Below, one piece after another: positions 27,759-38,606 of a stretch of DNA of 64,000 nt. Position 1 is the stretch's first letter, and the number at the start of each line of letters is the position of its first letter. The stretch covers positions 744,001-808,000 of the forward strand of contig NZ_CP063533.1 in NCBI RefSeq assembly GCF_028751035.1. The letters are read 5' to 3'. The translations under genes and the position numbers were made by a program. A model generated the notes under the pieces. It was given only the letters and a program-made list of their open reading frames with translations. It was not told the DNA's origin and did not search any database. The DNA comes from Helicobacter winghamensis ATCC BAA-430 (GTDB taxonomy: Bacteria > Campylobacterota > Campylobacteria > Campylobacterales > Helicobacteraceae).

Positions 27759-28529
27759 ATGCAAGTTGGAAATGGATTGTCTATTTTACAAAATAGCTAT
27801 TTTTCTACATTTAAAGAGCAAACGGAAAATGCAAACTCTAGAGATTCTACTAAGCACGCATTCTTTGAAAAAGAGATAAAAGAAGCGGAATCCAAAAAAG
27901 ATTCTATGGAAAATATGGATTCCGTAGAGTCTGATAGCACTAAAAATACAAAGTCTTCTATTGATAATAAAGCAATCAATGGAGAAAATTTAGAACCAGA
28001 AGAAATGCAATATGTAAGAGAGCTTGAGAGTATTGATAGAAATGTCCGCGCACACGAAGCAGCACACATTGCGGCAGGTGCTGGTGTAGTAACTGGTGGT
28101 GCGTCTTTTACTTACACACGCGGTCCTGATGGAAAAATGTATGCAACTGCTGGTGAAGTGCCTATTGCAATGAAAGAAGGTAGAACTCCAGAAGAGACAA
28201 TCCAAAACGCACGCCAAATTGTAGCAGCAGCGATGGCTCCATCAGATCCTAGCCCGCAAGATTACAAAGTTGCAGCAAGTGCAGCACAAATGGAAAGTAA
28301 GGCTAGAAGCGAGCAAGCACAAGAGAAGACTAAGGAAGCAGAAGAAGCACTTAAACAGCAAGAATCTAAAGCGCAAGAAACACAGGCACAAAAACCACAA
28401 AATACACAAGAAGAGCAAAATGTTACTGATGATTCTAGTGCGCAAGACTTATTTTTGCGCAATTATGCAATCCAAAGTTATAAAGCAAACTTTAAAAATT
28501 CTTCTTTAATGCTTGAAATTGCCGGCTAG
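27759..28529 (+). CDS. SprA-related putative metalloprotease
   Basis: A 256-residue protein with a low-complexity Glu/Lys/Ser N-terminus, a conserved core from about residue 82 (EMQYVRELESIDRNVRAHEAAHIAAG) containing an HEAAH zinc-protease-like motif, the GGASFTYTRGPDGKMYATAGEV segment, and a long Gln/Lys/Ala helical tail. The core is that of the SprA-related family known in Campylobacterota as a putative metalloprotease. No signal peptide is seen. The start is ATG 27759 because AAGGAG ends 5 nt before it; the upstream GTG at 27753 overlaps that site. Proteolysis is inferred from HEAAH alone. Confidence 0.72.
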   Translation: MQVGNGLSILQNSYFSTFKEQTENANSRDSTKHAFFEKEIKEAESKKDSMENMDSVESDSTKNTKSSIDNKAINGENLEPEEMQYVRELESIDRNVRAHEAAHIAAGAGVVTGGASFTYTRGPDGKMYATAGEVPIAMKEGRTPEETIQNARQIVAAAMAPSDPSPQDYKVAASAAQMESKARSEQAQEKTKEAEEALKQQESKAQETQAQKPQNTQEEQNVTDDSSAQDLFLRNYAIQSYKANFKNSSLMLEIAG

Positions 28530-28553
28530 GTATTTTTAGTTTTAGGATAAACA

Positions 28554-29456
28554 ATGCGAATTATTTTTATGGGAACGCCAGATTATGCGGCAGTGATTTT
28601 GGATTCCTTATTAGAGCAGCATATAATCTGCGCTTTGGTATGCCAAAAGGATAAAAAGGCAGGGCGTGATATGTGCCTAAAAGCTCCAGCTACAAAGGAA
28701 CTTTTAATGCTAAAAGCACCCAAGATTCCTATTTTTCAACCAGAGAGTTTGGATGAGGCTTTTGTAGCGGATTTGCAGGCATTAAAGCCAGATATTATTA
28801 TTGTTGCAGCCTTTGGAAAAATTTTGCCAAAAAAAGTTTTGCAAATCGCGCCTTGTGTGAATTTACACGCGTCAATCTTACCAAAGTTTCGTGGAGCAAG
28901 CCCAATTCAGCAAAGTATTTTAAATAAGGAATCGTATTTTGGTGTGAGTGTTATGCAAATGGAAGAAGGCTTAGATTGTGGCGATATTTTGGGCTTTAAA
29001 GTGGTTAAAAACACAGGACAAAATGCGCTTGAATTGTTTAATGTATTAGCAAAACTTGCTGCAGAATTGACCTTAGAGTATTTAAGGCGTATTGACTTTA
29101 TTGTTCCTTTGGCACAAAACAATGCAGATGCGAGTTATTGTAAGAAAATTAAAAAAGAATTTGCCCTTGTGGAGTTTGATGATGCTAGAATGCTAGAAAA
29201 CAAAGCTTTAGCGTATAGTGGGTGGCCAGAGATTTTTCTAAGAAGTGGCTTAAAATTAAAGGTTTTGAAATTGGATTCCGCAAATGGAGAATATAAACAA
29301 GGCGAGATTTTAGAAATTACAAAAGATGGAATCAAAGTTGGTTGTAGCAAGGGTAGTGTGTGGATTGAAGTTTTGCAAGCCCCTTCAAAAAAGGCAGTAG
29401 GGGCATATGAATATGTGCAAGGGAAGCGCTTAAAAGTAGGAAATATTTTAGAGTAA
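28554..29456 (+). CDS. fmt: Methionyl-tRNA formyltransferase
   Basis: Formylates initiator Met-tRNA using 10-formyl-THF. The 300 residues begin MRIIFMGTPDYAAVIL and carry the active-site NLHASILPKFRGASPIQQSIL with the conserved Asn/His, followed by a C-terminal tRNA-binding domain. The stop overlaps the birA start by one base (TAATG), matching the fmt-birA-parA order of Helicobacter. Confidence 0.97.
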   Translation: MRIIFMGTPDYAAVILDSLLEQHIICALVCQKDKKAGRDMCLKAPATKELLMLKAPKIPIFQPESLDEAFVADLQALKPDIIIVAAFGKILPKKVLQIAPCVNLHASILPKFRGASPIQQSILNKESYFGVSVMQMEEGLDCGDILGFKVVKNTGQNALELFNVLAKLAAELTLEYLRRIDFIVPLAQNNADASYCKKIKKEFALVEFDDARMLENKALAYSGWPEIFLRSGLKLKVLKLDSANGEYKQGEILEITKDGIKVGCSKGSVWIEVLQAPSKKAVGAYEYVQGKRLKVGNILE

Positions 29457-30094
29457 TGGAAGTTTTAAAATTTGATTGCTTGGAATCTACACAATTATAT
29501 GTAATGGAAAATTTACGCAATCAAAGCTTAAAAAGCCCCGTTATGGTGGTAGCAAATACGCAAAGTGGGGGTATTGGCAGTCGTGGAAATGCGTGGGAGA
29601 GCGTGCAAGAAGGGCTGTATTTTTCACTAGCGCTTCCATTATCTCTGCTCCCGCAAGATTTGCCATTAGAATCCACTTCTATTTATATGGGATATATTTT
29701 TAAAGAGATTTTAAATCAAAATGGTGCGGAAGTGTGGCTAAAGTGGCCTAATGATTTGTATGTTGAGAACAAAAAGGCAGGGGGCGTGATGTGTTCAATG
29801 CTTTTAGGAAATGTTATTGTAGGTGTTGGAATTAACTTAAAAGTGCGTGATACACGCTTTGGTGCATTAAAAGTTGGAATCCAAAAAGACACAATTTTGC
29901 AAACATTTATAGAAACTTTTGAGCAAAAAAAGTTTAGCTGGAAGCAAATTTTTAGTAAATATGCGTTAGAATTCTATAAAAATTTCAATTATGGATTCCA
30001 TTATAAAGGCAGGGTTGTGGAGATGAGCGAAGCAGTTTTGTGTGATGATGGCGCGATTTTGATTGAAGATGAAAAAATTTATAGTTTAAGATAG
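29456..30094 (+). CDS. birA: Biotin-[acetyl-CoA carboxylase] ligase
   Basis: Attaches biotin to the carrier protein of acetyl-CoA carboxylase. The 212 residues contain the biotinyl-AMP site region (NTQSGGIGSRGNAWES, the family's GRGRxxR position altered to GIGSRGN) and LKWPNDLYVENKKAGGVM with the catalytic Lys. No N-terminal HTH is present, so it is a ligase without repressor function. It overlaps fmt by one base. Confidence 0.93.
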   Translation: MEVLKFDCLESTQLYVMENLRNQSLKSPVMVVANTQSGGIGSRGNAWESVQEGLYFSLALPLSLLPQDLPLESTSIYMGYIFKEILNQNGAEVWLKWPNDLYVENKKAGGVMCSMLLGNVIVGVGINLKVRDTRFGALKVGIQKDTILQTFIETFEQKKFSWKQIFSKYALEFYKNFNYGFHYKGRVVEMSEAVLCDDGAILIEDEKIYSLR

Positions 30095-30102
30095 TGGGGT
30101 GA

Positions 30103-30894
30103 ATGATGTGTGAAGTGATTTGTATTGCAAATCAAAAAGGTGGCGTTGGCAAAACAACAACAGCAGTAAATCTTGCCGCTTCCCTTGCGGTAGAAGAGAA
30201 GCGCGTGTTGTTAATTGACGCTGACCCACAGGCAAATGCCACGACAAGTTTGGGATTCCATCGCAATAGCATAGAGTTTAATATTTATCATGTTTTAATT
30301 GGCACAAAAAAGCTCTCACAAATCATTCAAAAAACTGCAATTCCAACTCTGCATTTAGCGCCTTCTAATATCGGTTTAGTTGGGATTGAAAAAGAATTTT
30401 ATAGCCATAAGCGCAATGGGCGAGAGTTGATTTTAAAAAAGAAAATTGAAGATATTTTAGATGTGTATGATTATGTGATTATTGACTCTCCACCAGCTCT
30501 AGGACCACTTACAATCAATGCGCTATCAGCTTCAAATTCTGTGATTATCCCTATTCAATGCGAGTTTTTCGCTCTTGAAGGCTTGGCGCAACTTTTAAAC
30601 ACTATTAAAATTTTACGCAAAGAAATTAATCCAGATTTGGAGATTAAAGGTTTATTGCCAACAATGTATAGCGCGCAAAACAACCTTTCAAGGCAAGTGT
30701 ATGCGGACTTAGTGCAGCATTTTGATGGGCAACTCATTAAAGAAGTAGCTTCTAAAACAACCATTGCAATTCCGCGCAATATTAAGCTTGCAGAATCTCC
30801 CAGCTTTGGCAAACCAGTGATTTTATATGATGTGCGTTCGCAAGGGAATATGGCATATCAGAATCTAGCGCGTGCGATTTTAAAGAGAGCCTAA
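30103..30894 (+). CDS. parA: Chromosome-partitioning ATPase ParA
   Basis: Walker-type ATPase that moves ParB-parS complexes during chromosome segregation. The 263 residues show the deviant Walker A KGGVGKTT at residue 11-18 (IANQKGGVGKTTTAVNLAAS), Walker B YVIIDSPPALGPL and the later EFFALEGLAQLL. It overlaps parB by one base. Confidence 0.96.
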   Translation: MMCEVICIANQKGGVGKTTTAVNLAASLAVEEKRVLLIDADPQANATTSLGFHRNSIEFNIYHVLIGTKKLSQIIQKTAIPTLHLAPSNIGLVGIEKEFYSHKRNGRELILKKKIEDILDVYDYVIIDSPPALGPLTINALSASNSVIIPIQCEFFALEGLAQLLNTIKILRKEINPDLEIKGLLPTMYSAQNNLSRQVYADLVQHFDGQLIKEVASKTTIAIPRNIKLAESPSFGKPVILYDVRSQGNMAYQNLARAILKRA

Positions 30895-31784
30895 TGGCAA
30901 AGAAGGGATTAGGGCGCGGACTTGGTGCTATTTTAAGTGAAGTCGAAGAAGCTTATCAAAACGACTTACAAGACAATTCAGGCTTAGTTGTGGAGCTTGA
31001 TATTGATAAAATTAAACCAAACCCATTGCAACCGCGCAAAGTTTTTGAAGCAGCTTCTTTACAGGAGCTTGCCACTTCTATTGAAGAACATGGATTATTG
31101 CAACCTATTTTAGTTTATGAGGATAGCAAGGATACAGATTTTTATTATTTGATTGCTGGTGAGCGTCGTTTGCGTGCAAGTAAGCTTGCCAAAAAAGAAA
31201 GCATTAAAGCAATTATTGTAGATGTTCAAATGGATAAACTGCGAGAATTAGCGTTGATTGAAAATATCCAAAGAGAGGATCTAAATCCTATTGATTTAGC
31301 GCGTTCTTATAAAGAACTCATTGATGATTATGGAATTACACATGAAGAAATGGCAAAACGCTTATCAAAATCACGCACGCAAATTACTAATACACTTCGT
31401 TTGTTAGATCTAAGCAAGGAAGTGCAAGATTTAGTTTTGGAAAATAAAATCTCACAAGGACATGCAAAAATTTTGGTTACATTGCCAAAAGAGCAGCAAA
31501 ATCTCATTGCAAATTCTATCGTCGGGCAAAAGTTGAGCGTGCATGCAACGGAAAAGATTGTGAAAAATTGCAAAGAAACAAAAATTTTAAATAAGATTCC
31601 AAATTTCAAAAATTCTTTGCAAAAACAGAAAGATTTAAATAAAGACTCTATTGCAGCTTTAAAGACTGCTTGTGCAGAACTAAAAAGCAATGGAATTATG
31701 GCATTTGTGCAAAAAAATCGGTTAATTGTAGAGTTTAGTAACGACGAGGAGGTGAAAAAGTTTAGTAAAATTTTACCATTATGA
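30894..31784 (+). CDS. parB: Chromosome-partitioning protein ParB
   Basis: CTPase/DNA-binding clamp that loads at parS. The 296 residues have the N-terminal KKGLGRGLGAILSE, the ParB/CTP domain with PLQPRKVF and AGERRLRASKLA, the HTH with THEEMAKRLSKSRTQITNTLRL, and a C-terminal dimer domain. It sits between parA and the ATP synthase genes, as in H. pylori. A parS site was not found by eye. Confidence 0.96.
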   Translation: MAKKGLGRGLGAILSEVEEAYQNDLQDNSGLVVELDIDKIKPNPLQPRKVFEAASLQELATSIEEHGLLQPILVYEDSKDTDFYYLIAGERRLRASKLAKKESIKAIIVDVQMDKLRELALIENIQREDLNPIDLARSYKELIDDYGITHEEMAKRLSKSRTQITNTLRLLDLSKEVQDLVLENKISQGHAKILVTLPKEQQNLIANSIVGQKLSVHATEKIVKNCKETKILNKIPNFKNSLQKQKDLNKDSIAALKTACAELKSNGIMAFVQKNRLIVEFSNDEEVKKFSKILPL

Positions 31785-31816
31785 AGTTTTTAAGAAAAAC
31801 TTAGAAAAAGTCGTGT

Positions 31817-31822
31817 TAAAAT
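31817..31822 (+). promoter_or_regulatory. Extended -10 box of the atp operon
   Basis: TGT-TAAAAT (TAAAAT at 31817-31822) between parB and atpF', about 35 bp before the start codon. AAAGGAG is 5 nt before the ATG at 31857. Confidence 0.5.
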
Positions 31823-31856
31823 AAAAGCTATTTTAGAAATAGAGAAAGGAGTGCAA

Positions 31857-32282
31857 ATGACTATTATCCCAACTCCTTGGGTAATGGCGTTAGTTTTTGT
31901 TATTTTTCTTGTATTGGTGTATTTGCTTAATCGTATGTTATATAAACCTTTATTGGGCTTTATGGATACGCGTGATGCCTCTATTAAGAAGGACAACGAA
32001 GGAATAGAAGGTAACGCCGCAGATATTAAGGCGTTAAAAAAAGAAGCAGACGATATTTTGCAAAAAGCTAGAGAAGAGGCGGCTTTGATTAAAAATAAAG
32101 CTTATGAAAGTGCAAAAGAAACTGCGGAAGTTAAAATTACCGACAAAAAGAATGAATTGACTCAAAAATATAATGCTTTTATAACAAGTTTGGAGGATGA
32201 AAAAGAGAGACTTAAAATGTCCTTGCGTTCAGAAGTTCCATTCTTTAAAGAGAGCTTACAATCTAAGCTCGGAAAGCTTTAA
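31857..32282 (+). CDS. atpF': ATP synthase Fo subunit b'
   Basis: One of two b-type stalk subunits; Campylobacterota use a b/b' heterodimer. 141 residues: one membrane helix (WVMALVFVIFLVLVYLLN), the KPLLGFMDTRD turn, then a long charged coiled coil. The start is placed at ATG 31857 (MTIIPTPW) because AAAGGAG lies 5 nt upstream; the GTG at 31851 overlaps that site. Subunits a and c are not in this cluster, as is usual for the group. Confidence 0.92.
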   Translation: MTIIPTPWVMALVFVIFLVLVYLLNRMLYKPLLGFMDTRDASIKKDNEGIEGNAADIKALKKEADDILQKAREEAALIKNKAYESAKETAEVKITDKKNELTQKYNAFITSLEDEKERLKMSLRSEVPFFKESLQSKLGKL

Positions 32283-32295
32283 AAGGGAGTAGTGA

Positions 32296-32817
32296 ATGCA
32301 AAATAGAAAAGTATATTTTTTAACATTGTCGTTTATGCCGGCTATGCTTTTTGCAGCAGGTGGAGAGAGCGCCAATTATGATATCATTGAAAGAACCATT
32401 AATTTTGTTATTTTCTTTGGGCTTGTGTATTACTTTGCGGCAGATGCAATTAAAAATACTTTTAAAGCACGTAGAGATGAGATTGCAAATTCTCTAGCAA
32501 AGATCCAAGAAAAGTTGCAAGAATCCAAAAAAGCAAAAGAGAAAGCTCAAAATCAGTTAGAGGAAGCCAAGCGAATTGCACATGATATTGTGGAAACTGC
32601 ACATAAGGAGTCTGTAATTATTACACAAAAAGTGGAAGAAGCAGCAAAAACAGAGATTGAAAGCCTTGTGCGTCAATATAATGATCATATCGCATTTGAG
32701 CAAAGAAAAGCAGAAAAACTGATTGTTGATGAGATTTTATCAGAATTTTTAAACAAAGATTCTGTTGCATTAAGCAAAGATGTTTTGGCTAAATCCCTGT
32801 TAAAAAAGGTAGCTTAG
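32296..32817 (+). CDS. atpF: ATP synthase Fo subunit b
   Basis: Peripheral-stalk subunit, 173 residues. The N-terminus MQNRKVYFLTLSFMPAMLFAAGGES is an additional hydrophobic, signal-like segment as in Helicobacter AtpF; the membrane helix INFVIFFGLVYYFAADAI follows, then a charged coiled coil to the end. It starts 13 bp after atpF' and ends one base before atpH. Confidence 0.94.
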   Translation: MQNRKVYFLTLSFMPAMLFAAGGESANYDIIERTINFVIFFGLVYYFAADAIKNTFKARRDEIANSLAKIQEKLQESKKAKEKAQNQLEEAKRIAHDIVETAHKESVIITQKVEEAAKTEIESLVRQYNDHIAFEQRKAEKLIVDEILSEFLNKDSVALSKDVLAKSLLKKVA

Positions 32818-33354
32818 ATGAAAGATTTGATTGCAAAGCGTTATATTAAAGCACTAGCTAGTGTGGTATCGCAAAAAGAATTGGAAGAAATTGTGCTTTT
32901 TCTTGGAAAGCTAGCAGGAGCAAATTCAATTTCAAAGTTTAGAGATATTATAGAATCTCCTTATGTTTCCACAGCGCAAAAAGTGGATTTTATCCTGGAA
33001 AGGGTTTTGGATAATTCTGCTAATGCAAAGTTTTCTAATTTTATTAAAGTTTTGGCAGAACATAAGAGATTGGATTTATTTGAGGAGCTTTATAGTGGGC
33101 TATCATCCCACTTGGCAACTTTAAATAAAGAGTATATTGCACAATTAATTGTTAATGAAGGTTATGATGAATCAGTCTTAAAGGAGATTGAAAGCAAGTT
33201 TAGTAAAAAACTTGGCGTTAATCTTTTGTTAAAACAGCAAGTAGTAGCAAGTGTTGGAATTAAGCTGGTTGTTGAGGATTTAGGCGTAGAAGTTTCTTTT
33301 TCGCAAGAGAAATTTGTTAATGATTTAAGAAATCATATTTTAAAAGCATTTTAA
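32818..33354 (+). CDS. atpH: ATP synthase F1 subunit delta
   Basis: Connects the b/b' stalk to the top of F1. The 178 residues begin MKDLIAKRYIKAL, the OSCP/delta signature, and end with the conserved C-terminal strand region GIKLVVEDLGVEVSFSQEKFVNDLR. Immediately follows atpF. Confidence 0.94.
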   Translation: MKDLIAKRYIKALASVVSQKELEEIVLFLGKLAGANSISKFRDIIESPYVSTAQKVDFILERVLDNSANAKFSNFIKVLAEHKRLDLFEELYSGLSSHLATLNKEYIAQLIVNEGYDESVLKEIESKFSKKLGVNLLLKQQVVASVGIKLVVEDLGVEVSFSQEKFVNDLRNHILKAF

Positions 33355-33374
33355 TTTTTATATAAGGAGTTGCA

Positions 33375-34889
33375 GTGGTAGCAAAATTACAAGCAGATGA
33401 AATTAGTTCTATTATTAAAGAAAGAATTGATAACTTTGAACTTGATTTAGATATTGCGCAAACAGGGAAAGTTGTTGCATACGCTGATGGTGTTGCAAAG
33501 GTTTACGGACTTAAAAATGCAATGAGCTATGAAATGGTAGAGTTTGATACAGGCGATAAAGGATTGGCATCAAGCTTGGAAGAAGGCAGTGTTGGTGTTG
33601 TGGTTTTAGGTGCCGGAAAAGAGATTAAGGAAGGAACTTCTGTTAAGCGTTTAGGCAAACTTTTGCGTGTTCCGGTTGGCGATGGTATGATGGGGCGTGT
33701 TGTAAATGCTCTTGGCGAACCAATTGATGGAAAAGGTGCTGTTGAAGTTAAAGAGTATCGTTTTATGGAAGAAAAAGCTCCTGGAATTATGGCTAGAAAA
33801 TCCGTTCATGAACCTCTTCAAACGGGATTAAAGGCTATTGATGCGCTTGTTCCAATCGGTAGAGGGCAAAGAGAGTTAATTATCGGAGATAGACAGACAG
33901 GAAAAACAACTGTTGCGATTGATACAATCATTAATCAAAAGGGACAAGATGTTGTTTGTATTTATGTAGCAATTGGTCAAAAGGAATCCACAGTGGCACA
34001 AGTGGTAAGAAAGCTTGAAGAGCATGGCGCAATGGAATATACAATTATTGTGAATGCTCCAGCTTCAGATTCTGCTGCTATGCAATATCTTGCTCCTTAT
34101 GCAGGTGTTACAATGGGTGAATACTTTAGGGATAATGGCAGACATGCATTAATTGTTTATGATGATTTAAGTAAGCACGCAGTTGCCTATCGTGAAATGT
34201 CTTTGATTTTAAGACGCCCTCCAGGTCGTGAAGCATTTCCGGGTGATGTTTTCTATCTACACTCAAGATTGTTAGAGAGAGCGGCTAAGGTTAGCGATGA
34301 GTTAGGTGCTGGATCTTTAACAGCATTGCCAATCATTGAAACACAAGCAGGAGATGTTGCAGCATATATTCCAACAAATGTTATTTCCATTACAGATGGT
34401 CAAATTTTCTTAGAGACTGATTTGTTTAATTCTGGAATTAGACCTGCTATCAATGTTGGTTTATCTGTTTCTCGCGTGGGTGGTGCAGCACAAATTAAGG
34501 CGACAAAACAGGTTTCTGGAACTTTAAGACTTGATCTTGCTCAATATAGAGAGCTTCAGGCTTTTGCGCAATTTGCTTCAGATTTGGATGAATCTAGCAG
34601 AAAGCAGTTGGATAGAGGACAAAGAATGGTGGAGGTATTAAAACAGCCTCCTTATTCTCCATTGCCAATTGAGCGTCAAGTTGTAATTATTTTTGCAGGT
34701 GCTAGGGGATATATGGACGATATTGCAGTGGCTAATATCACAAAATTTGAAGGAGATTTATATCCGTTCTTGGAGGCAAAATATCCACAAATTTTTGAAG
34801 ATATCCGCTCTAAGAAAATGCTAGATAAAGATATTGAAGAAACACTTTGCAAAGCGTTAGAAGAATTTAAATCTAGTTTTGCTGTATAA
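33375..34889 (+). CDS. atpA: ATP synthase F1 subunit alpha
   Basis: Non-catalytic nucleotide-binding subunit, 504 residues. P-loop GDRQTGKTT at about residue 170, [27 protein letters not shown], and the family signature [18 protein letters not shown]. Starts at GTG with AAGGAG upstream. Confidence 0.98.
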   Translation: MVAKLQADEISSIIKERIDNFELDLDIAQTGKVVAYADGVAKVYGLKNAMSYEMVEFDTGDKGLASSLEEGSVGVVVLGAGKEIKEGTSVKRLGKLLRVPVGDGMMGRVVNALGEPIDGKGAVEVKEYRFMEEKAPGIMARKSVHEPLQTGLKAIDALVPIGRGQRELIIGDRQTGKTTVAIDTIINQKGQDVVCIYVAIGQKESTVAQVVRKLEEHGAMEYTIIVNAPASDSAAMQYLAPYAGVTMGEYFRDNGRHALIVYDDLSKHAVAYREMSLILRRPPGREAFPGDVFYLHSRLLERAAKVSDELGAGSLTALPIIETQAGDVAAYIPTNVISITDGQIFLETDLFNSGIRPAINVGLSVSRVGGAAQIKATKQVSGTLRLDLAQYRELQAFAQFASDLDESSRKQLDRGQRMVEVLKQPPYSPLPIERQVVIIFAGARGYMDDIAVANITKFEGDLYPFLEAKYPQIFEDIRSKKMLDKDIEETLCKALEEFKSSFAV

Positions 34890-34905
34890 AAAGTAGGGAG
34901 TTGTT

Positions 34906-35793
34906 ATGGGAAACAACCTAAAGGATATTAGAAAGCAGATTTCAAGCGTTTTAAATACGCAAAAAACAACGCGTGCAATGAAGCTTGTATCTACTTCTAA
35001 GCTTAAAAAAGCCGAAGAAATGGCTAGACGATCTAGAATGTATGCAGGAAAGATTGTTGAAGTCTTAGAAGAGATTAAAGTTAAAGTTGCAAGTGGGGAA
35101 AATGTGCAAGAAAATCCTTATTTTAACGCAGGAAATAAGGATTCTAAACTTGTTGATATTATTTTGGTAACAGCTGATAAAGGGCTTTGTGGTGGCTTTA
35201 ATATCAATACAATTAAAGAAGTTAATCGCATAATTGCCGAACAGAAAGAAAAGAATCTAAAAGTGCGTTTGCGCGTTATTGGAAAGAAAGCCATAGAATA
35301 TTATAAGTTTAATGAGATTGAGATGCTAGATAGTGTGGTTGGTTTAAGTGCTACACCACAATATGCAGACGCAGCAGAGTTTGTTAATAAGGCAGTTGCA
35401 GATTACCTAAATGGTGTGACATCTAAAGTAATTTTAGTGCATAATGGATTTAAAAATATGATTTCTCAAGAAATGAAAGTTTCGCAGCTTTTGCCAATTG
35501 AGAGCATTACGCTTTCAGAGGAATGTGCTTCTGTGTTGGAAGTGGAACCAAATGAGCAGGAGAATGAGATTTTAAATGAGCTTGCTAAGAAGTATGTTGA
35601 ATTTAGTATGTATTATGCGCTTGTGGATTCTTTGGCAGCAGAACATAGTGCTAGAATGCAAGCAATGGATGCAGCAACAAGCAATGCAGGAGAATTAGCA
35701 AAAAGCTTAACGATTGCTTATAATAAAGCGCGTCAAGAGGCTATTACAACAGAGCTAGTAGAGATTAATACTGGCGTTGAGTCAATGAAATAA
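34906..35793 (+). CDS. atpG: ATP synthase F1 subunit gamma
   Basis: Rotor shaft, 295 residues. N-terminal IRKQISSVLNTQKTTRAMKLVSTSKLKKAE and C-terminal MDAATSNAGELAKSLTIAYNKARQEAITTEL are the conserved paired helices of gamma. Located between atpA and atpD in normal order. Confidence 0.97.
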   Translation: MGNNLKDIRKQISSVLNTQKTTRAMKLVSTSKLKKAEEMARRSRMYAGKIVEVLEEIKVKVASGENVQENPYFNAGNKDSKLVDIILVTADKGLCGGFNINTIKEVNRIIAEQKEKNLKVRLRVIGKKAIEYYKFNEIEMLDSVVGLSATPQYADAAEFVNKAVADYLNGVTSKVILVHNGFKNMISQEMKVSQLLPIESITLSEECASVLEVEPNEQENEILNELAKKYVEFSMYYALVDSLAAEHSARMQAMDAATSNAGELAKSLTIAYNKARQEAITTELVEINTGVESMK

Positions 35794-35805
35794 GGAGTAA
35801 AATAA

Positions 35806-37221
<1,416 letters not shown>

Positions 37222-37230
37222 GGAGCTTTA

Positions 37231-37623
37231 ATGGAAACCTTGAAATTAGATATTGTGACTCCAGAGGGAAAGATTTTTTCTAATTCTGTAAAAAGCGTTA
37301 CTCTTCCTGGGAGCGAGGGGGAGTTTGGAGTTTTGCCCGGGCATGTTGGAATTGTAACAACATTGCGTCCTGGTGTAATTGAAGTTGAGAAAGTTGATGG
37401 CAAAAAAGAGATTGTTGCAATTAACTGGGGACATGTAAAAGTAGATGAAACAAGTGTTGATGTTTTAGCTGAAGGTGCGGTAGATATTAATGGAGATAGC
37501 GAGAGTGAAATTGCTCAAGCTATTGCAAATGCAAAGCAATTGCTTGAAGAATCTACGGATAATAATATGGCTGTTTCAATGGTGGTTTCACACATTGAAA
37601 ATGCTGCAAAGAATTCATTGTGA
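37231..37623 (+). CDS. atpC: ATP synthase F1 subunit epsilon
   Basis: Central-stalk inhibitory subunit, 130 residues: beta-sandwich with LDIVTPEGKIFSN and LPGSEGEFGVLPGHV, and a C-terminal helical hairpin. Its stop overlaps the GTG of the following tolQ-like gene by four bases (GTGA), so ATP synthase and Tol genes are translationally joined. Confidence 0.96.
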   Translation: METLKLDIVTPEGKIFSNSVKSVTLPGSEGEFGVLPGHVGIVTTLRPGVIEVEKVDGKKEIVAINWGHVKVDETSVDVLAEGAVDINGDSESEIAQAIANAKQLLEESTDNNMAVSMVVSHIENAAKNSL

Positions 37624-38192
37624 GTTTATTTTCTCTATTAGATAGCTACGGGATTACTACCGTAGTTGTTCTTCTTTGGCTTTCTTTATATTTTATTTTA
37701 GTGCTTTGGATTTTTATATATCGTTATTTTTCAATTACAATGACTCTATCAGGTGAAAAAAAATGTCTGGAGATATTGTTGGAAGGACGCAATGCGCTGC
37801 CTAAAAATTCTTTGCTAGGTTCTAATTTAGCAAAAATTGATAAAAGATTAACAGAGCCCATGTTGCAATACGCCTTAGATAAAGCAATTAAAGATGCGAC
37901 AATTGGCTTGACATTTTTAGCAATTGTTGCTTCCACTGCGCCTTTTATTGGATTATTTGGTACAGTTGTTGAGATTTTGGAAGCATTTTCAAAACTTGGT
38001 GAAAATTCAAAGGCGACTTTGGATGTGATTGCGCCGATTATTTCAAAAGCTCTTGTCGCGACTGCAGCTGGAATTTTAACAGCAATTCCTGCTTATTCAT
38101 TTAATTTATTTTTGAAGCGCAAGGTATTTGAGTTAAATACTTATTTGCAATTGCAAATTAATGTTTTAAGCTCTCCAAAAGCTTCAGTTTAG
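37620..38192 (+). CDS. tolQ: TolQ/ExbB-family proton channel protein
   Basis: Inner-membrane stator of a proton-driven complex, 190 residues with three membrane helices: one near the N-terminus and two in TFLAIVASTAPFIGLFGTVVEIL and ALVATAAGILTAIPAYSFNLFL. Followed by tolR, a TolA/TonB-like gene, tolB, pal and cpoB, so assignment to Tol-Pal is by context. GTG start overlapping atpC. Confidence 0.9.
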   Translation: MSLFSLLDSYGITTVVVLLWLSLYFILVLWIFIYRYFSITMTLSGEKKCLEILLEGRNALPKNSLLGSNLAKIDKRLTEPMLQYALDKAIKDATIGLTFLAIVASTAPFIGLFGTVVEILEAFSKLGENSKATLDVIAPIISKALVATAAGILTAIPAYSFNLFLKRKVFELNTYLQLQINVLSSPKASV

Positions 38193-38207
38193 AGTCTGGA
38201 GTAATTT

Positions 38208-38606
38208 TTGAAGTCGCATTATAATTGGGATGAAACTCCAGAATTAAACATTACTCCTTTGGTGGATATTATGCTTGTGTTGTTGGCGATTTTAATGGTA
38301 ACAGCACCTGTAATTGTTTATCAAGAGGAAATTGCTTTGCCGCAAGGTTCAAAAAGTGCGAAAATGCAAGAAGATTCCAAGATTGAAATCCGGGTAGATT
38401 TAAAGCGTAATATTTACTTAAAAAACGAAGTTTTAAGCTTTGATAGTTTTCCAGATGCTTTTATAGTTTTTGCAAATGCGTATGATAAAAATACGCAAGT
38501 GTATATTCGTGCAGATAAAAATTTAAAATATGATGATGTTATTTATATCTTAAAGATTGCAAAACAAAGTGGATTTTCAAGGGTCTCACTCGTTACTGAT
38601 GGCTAG
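38208..38606 (+). CDS. tolR: TolR/ExbD-family protein
   Basis: Partner of the TolQ-type channel, 132 residues: short cytoplasmic start, one membrane helix with the proton-carrying Asp in NITPLVDIMLVLLAILMV, and a periplasmic domain. Start is TTG with GGAG upstream. It overlaps the next gene by 8 bp. Confidence 0.9.
   Translation: MKSHYNWDETPELNITPLVDIMLVLLAILMVTAPVIVYQEEIALPQGSKSAKMQEDSKIEIRVDLKRNIYLKNEVLSFDSFPDAFIVFANAYDKNTQVYIRADKNLKYDDVIYILKIAKQSGFSRVSLVTDG

Noticed and set aside
30103-31784. parS sites near parAB
   Set aside because: No clear copy of a TGTTTCACGTGAAACA-type palindrome was seen by eye in or near parAB; a pattern search would be needed.
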